Translations under genes and position numbers: made by a program | Assembly: GCA_009778355.1 (NCBI GenBank) | Contig: WRJY01000158.1 | Coordinates: forward strand, 1 to 5,436 | Direction: 5' to 3' | Origin: Desulfovibrionaceae bacterium | GTDB taxonomy: Bacteria; Pseudomonadota; Gammaproteobacteria; Burkholderiales; Burkholderiaceae_C | DNA: 5,436 nt | Shown: one piece after another, positions 4,508 to 5,436 of the stretch | Layout: each line of letters begins with the position of its first letter | Position numbering within the stretch: position 1 is the stretch's first letter | Notes under the pieces: generated by a model | What the model saw: the letters and a program-made list of their open reading frames with translations, nothing else | What the model was told of the DNA's origin: nothing | Database searches by the model: none

Positions 4508-5296
4508 TCAGAAGTCGTAGTTCAGGTTGTATTTGTCCATGATCGCCTTGAGCTGGCCGTTTTTCTTGAGGTTGGCCAATCCGGTCTGGAACAGGGTCAG
4601 CAGCTTCTGGTTGGCCGCGCTGTTCTTCATCACGGCAAAGCCGTAGGACGATCCGGGCGACTTTTCGCTCGGATCGTTGACGATCTTCAGGCCGTTGTTT
4701 TGGGAAATACCATAGGCCATGACCGGCGAATCCTCGAAACAGGCCACGCTGTTGCCGGTCTTGACATCCTCATACATCGTCGGGCTGTCGGCGAAATAGT
4801 TGATCTTGAAATGGTATTTGGGGGCCAGGGACTCGGCGAACTTGGCGCCCTCGGTGCCGGTCTTGGCCGCGACCGTCTTGTCCGACAGGTCGGCATAGCT
4901 CTTGACGGCATCGTTTCCTGCTGCCACGGCCACCACGATATGGCTGTTGTAGTAGGGCTCGGAGAAGTTGTATTTCTCCTTGCGCTTGTCGGTAATGCTC
5001 ATGCCCGCGATCACGCCATCGGCCTGGTTGGATTCCAGCGCCGCTACCGCCGCGTCGAAACCCAGCGGACGCAGTTCGTACTGAAAGCCCTGATCCTTGG
5101 CCACGGCGGCGAGGATGTCCAGATCGGCGCCGACGAAATTGCCTTTGCTGTCGGTGTATTCAAAGGGGGCGAAGGTGGTATCGGTAGCGACGGCGTATTT
5201 CTTGCCGGCATCGCCGGAGTTGGAACAACCGGCCAGCAACGACCACGAAACTGCCAGCGCACAGGCCAGCGCGAAGGGTTTCCGGAAACTCGGCAT
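4508..5296 (-). CDS. Amino-acid ABC transporter substrate-binding lipoprotein (SBP family 3, glutamine-like)
   Basis: This 262-residue protein (from ATG 5296) captures the amino acid outside the inner membrane and delivers it to the permease. It has a basic start (FRKPF), a hydrophobic core and a lipobox LLAG-Cys with Cys24, so it is a predicted lipoprotein whose signal peptide signal peptidase II would cleave. Family-3 marks include ATDTTFAPFEYTDSKGNFVG at 37-56, GADLDILAAVAKDQG at 56-70 and GVIAGMSITDKRKEKYNFS at 94-112. Arg105 in the last block is the usual ligand-carboxylate contact. KTGTEGAKFA lies at 145-154, and ACFEDSPVMAYG at 185-196 holds Asp189, which typically contacts the amino group. 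Overall it most resembles glutamine-binding GlnH proteins as I remember them, but ligand choice is inferred. An ATG at 5302 directly abuts the ribosome binding site; ATG 5296 has ideal six-base spacing and is preferred. It is the first gene of the operon. Confidence 0.95.
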   Translation of the reverse strand: MPSFRKPFALACALAVSWSLLAGCSNSGDAGKKYAVATDTTFAPFEYTDSKGNFVGADLDILAAVAKDQGFQYELRPLGFDAAVAALESNQADGVIAGMSITDKRKEKYNFSEPYYNSHIVVAVAAGNDAVKSYADLSDKTVAAKTGTEGAKFAESLAPKYHFKINYFADSPTMYEDVKTGNSVACFEDSPVMAYGISQNNGLKIVNDPSEKSPGSSYGFAVMKNSAANQKLLTLFQTGLANLKKNGQLKAIMDKYNLNYDF

Positions 5297-5302
5297 ATAC
5301 AT

Positions 5303-5308
5303 CTCCTC
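5303..5308 (-). promoter_or_regulatory. Ribosome binding site of the binding-protein gene
   Basis: GAGGAG on the minus strand touches the ATG at 5302 with no gap but lies six bases before the ATG at 5296. Normal spacing therefore favours 5296 as the real start. It is the strongest ribosome binding site of the three importer genes, as expected for the subunit needed in excess. Confidence 0.75.
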
Positions 5309-5331
5309 TGTGGGTGGAAAAGTGTTGGTGG

Positions 5332-5359
5332 ATTTTAGGGCCTGTTCGCACTATTTTCA
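5332..5359 (-). promoter_or_regulatory. Possible promoter of the ABC importer operon
   Basis: On the minus strand, TAAAAT (5337-5332) matches the -10 consensus at five of six positions. A poor -35 candidate, TGAAAA (5359-5354), lies 16 bases upstream. Initiation would fall near 5325, about 17 bases before the ribosome binding site. The weak -35 suggests either an activator or that the true promoter lies elsewhere. Confidence 0.3.
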
Positions 5360-5397
5360 TGGCGCCCGTTGCCCCGCAAAGGCAGTGGATGCAAGGC

Positions 5398-5436
5398 GCA
5401 AACCGCAGCCGGGTTGGACACCCGGCGAGGATTTGC
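5398..5436. repeat. Palindromic repeat cut by the right edge of the window
   Basis: GCCGGGT (5408-5414) and ACCCGGC (5420-5426) form a perfect 7-bp stem with a 5-base loop. Outside a symmetric 5x5 internal loop, GCAAA (5398-5402) pairs with TTTGC (5432-5436), the last five bases of the window. The symmetry centred on 5417 probably continues beyond the edge, so the left arm may reach back toward 5340. The element resembles large imperfect palindromes I associate with Comamonadaceae intergenic regions; that family link is from memory. Confidence 0.5.

Noticed and set aside
2177..5347. GAACAGGCCC at 2177-2186 and its reverse complement at 5338-5347
   Set aside because: It is a ten-base match only; the first copy is antitoxin coding sequence, so shared origin with the intergenic element on the right is not supported.
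5348..5366. NtrC-like site (GCAC ... GCGC) upstream of the amino-acid importer
   Set aside because: The half-sites are three bases too far apart and the right half is degenerate compared with the GCACC-N5-GGTGC consensus.
5360..5373. Sigma-54-like TGGC ... TTGC element
   Set aside because: The spacing between the GG and GC elements is about two bases too short and it lies on the plus strand, facing away from the importer.
1..5436. CRISPR array, tRNA or rRNA genes, insertion sequence
   Set aside because: No regularly spaced repeats, no cloverleaf-like sequence with CCA-type ends and no transposase motif were seen in the window.

Overview
The window is GC-rich bacterial DNA and is most likely chromosomal DNA of a betaproteobacterium in or near the Comamonadaceae. 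This rests on strong G/C preference at third codon positions, the style of the protein sequences, and C/G-rich hairpin elements between genes that resemble (from memory) dispersed repeats of that family. The placement is an inference; no 16S or other taxonomic marker is present.

Layout. Positions 1-157 are non-coding and hold a C/G-rich inverted repeat. lspA (158-676, +) encodes lipoprotein signal peptidase. A 188-base spacer (677-864) with palindromes and a terminator-like hairpin pointing left precedes a Bcr/CflA-type MFS drug exporter (865-2109, +). The exporter converges on a type II toxin-antitoxin pair on the minus strand: a HigB/Gp49-like toxin (2473-2856) followed by a HigA-like helix-turn-helix antitoxin (2160-2510). 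A hairpin in the 50-base convergent gap probably ends transcription from both sides. The pair has its own strong predicted promoter (2863-2891) with an overlapping palindromic operator candidate. Further right, a three-gene polar amino-acid ABC importer runs on the minus strand in the order binding lipoprotein (4508-5296), permease (3760-4494), ATPase (3036-3776). It ends in a candidate terminator at 2993-3024. Positions 5303-5436 hold its ribosome binding site, a possible promoter and the start of what looks like a large palindromic repeat cut by the window edge.

How the parts relate. The importer is a complete SBP-TM-NBD set whose protein sequence fits glutamine or related polar amino-acid uptake. 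Its binding protein is a lipoprotein, so its maturation would use the kind of enzyme encoded by lspA, although the two genes are not in one operon. The MFS exporter is an independent drug:proton antiporter candidate. The toxin-antitoxin pair sits between the 3' ends of its neighbours and is visibly less GC-rich in places, which suggests separate acquisition.

I see no wholly new system. The most interesting signal is that the toxin promoter is placed so that the mRNA should begin at, or within a few bases of, the toxin start codon, implying leaderless translation of the toxin. Three start codons were reassigned from sequence evidence: the toxin to 2856, the ATPase to 3776 and the binding protein to 5296.
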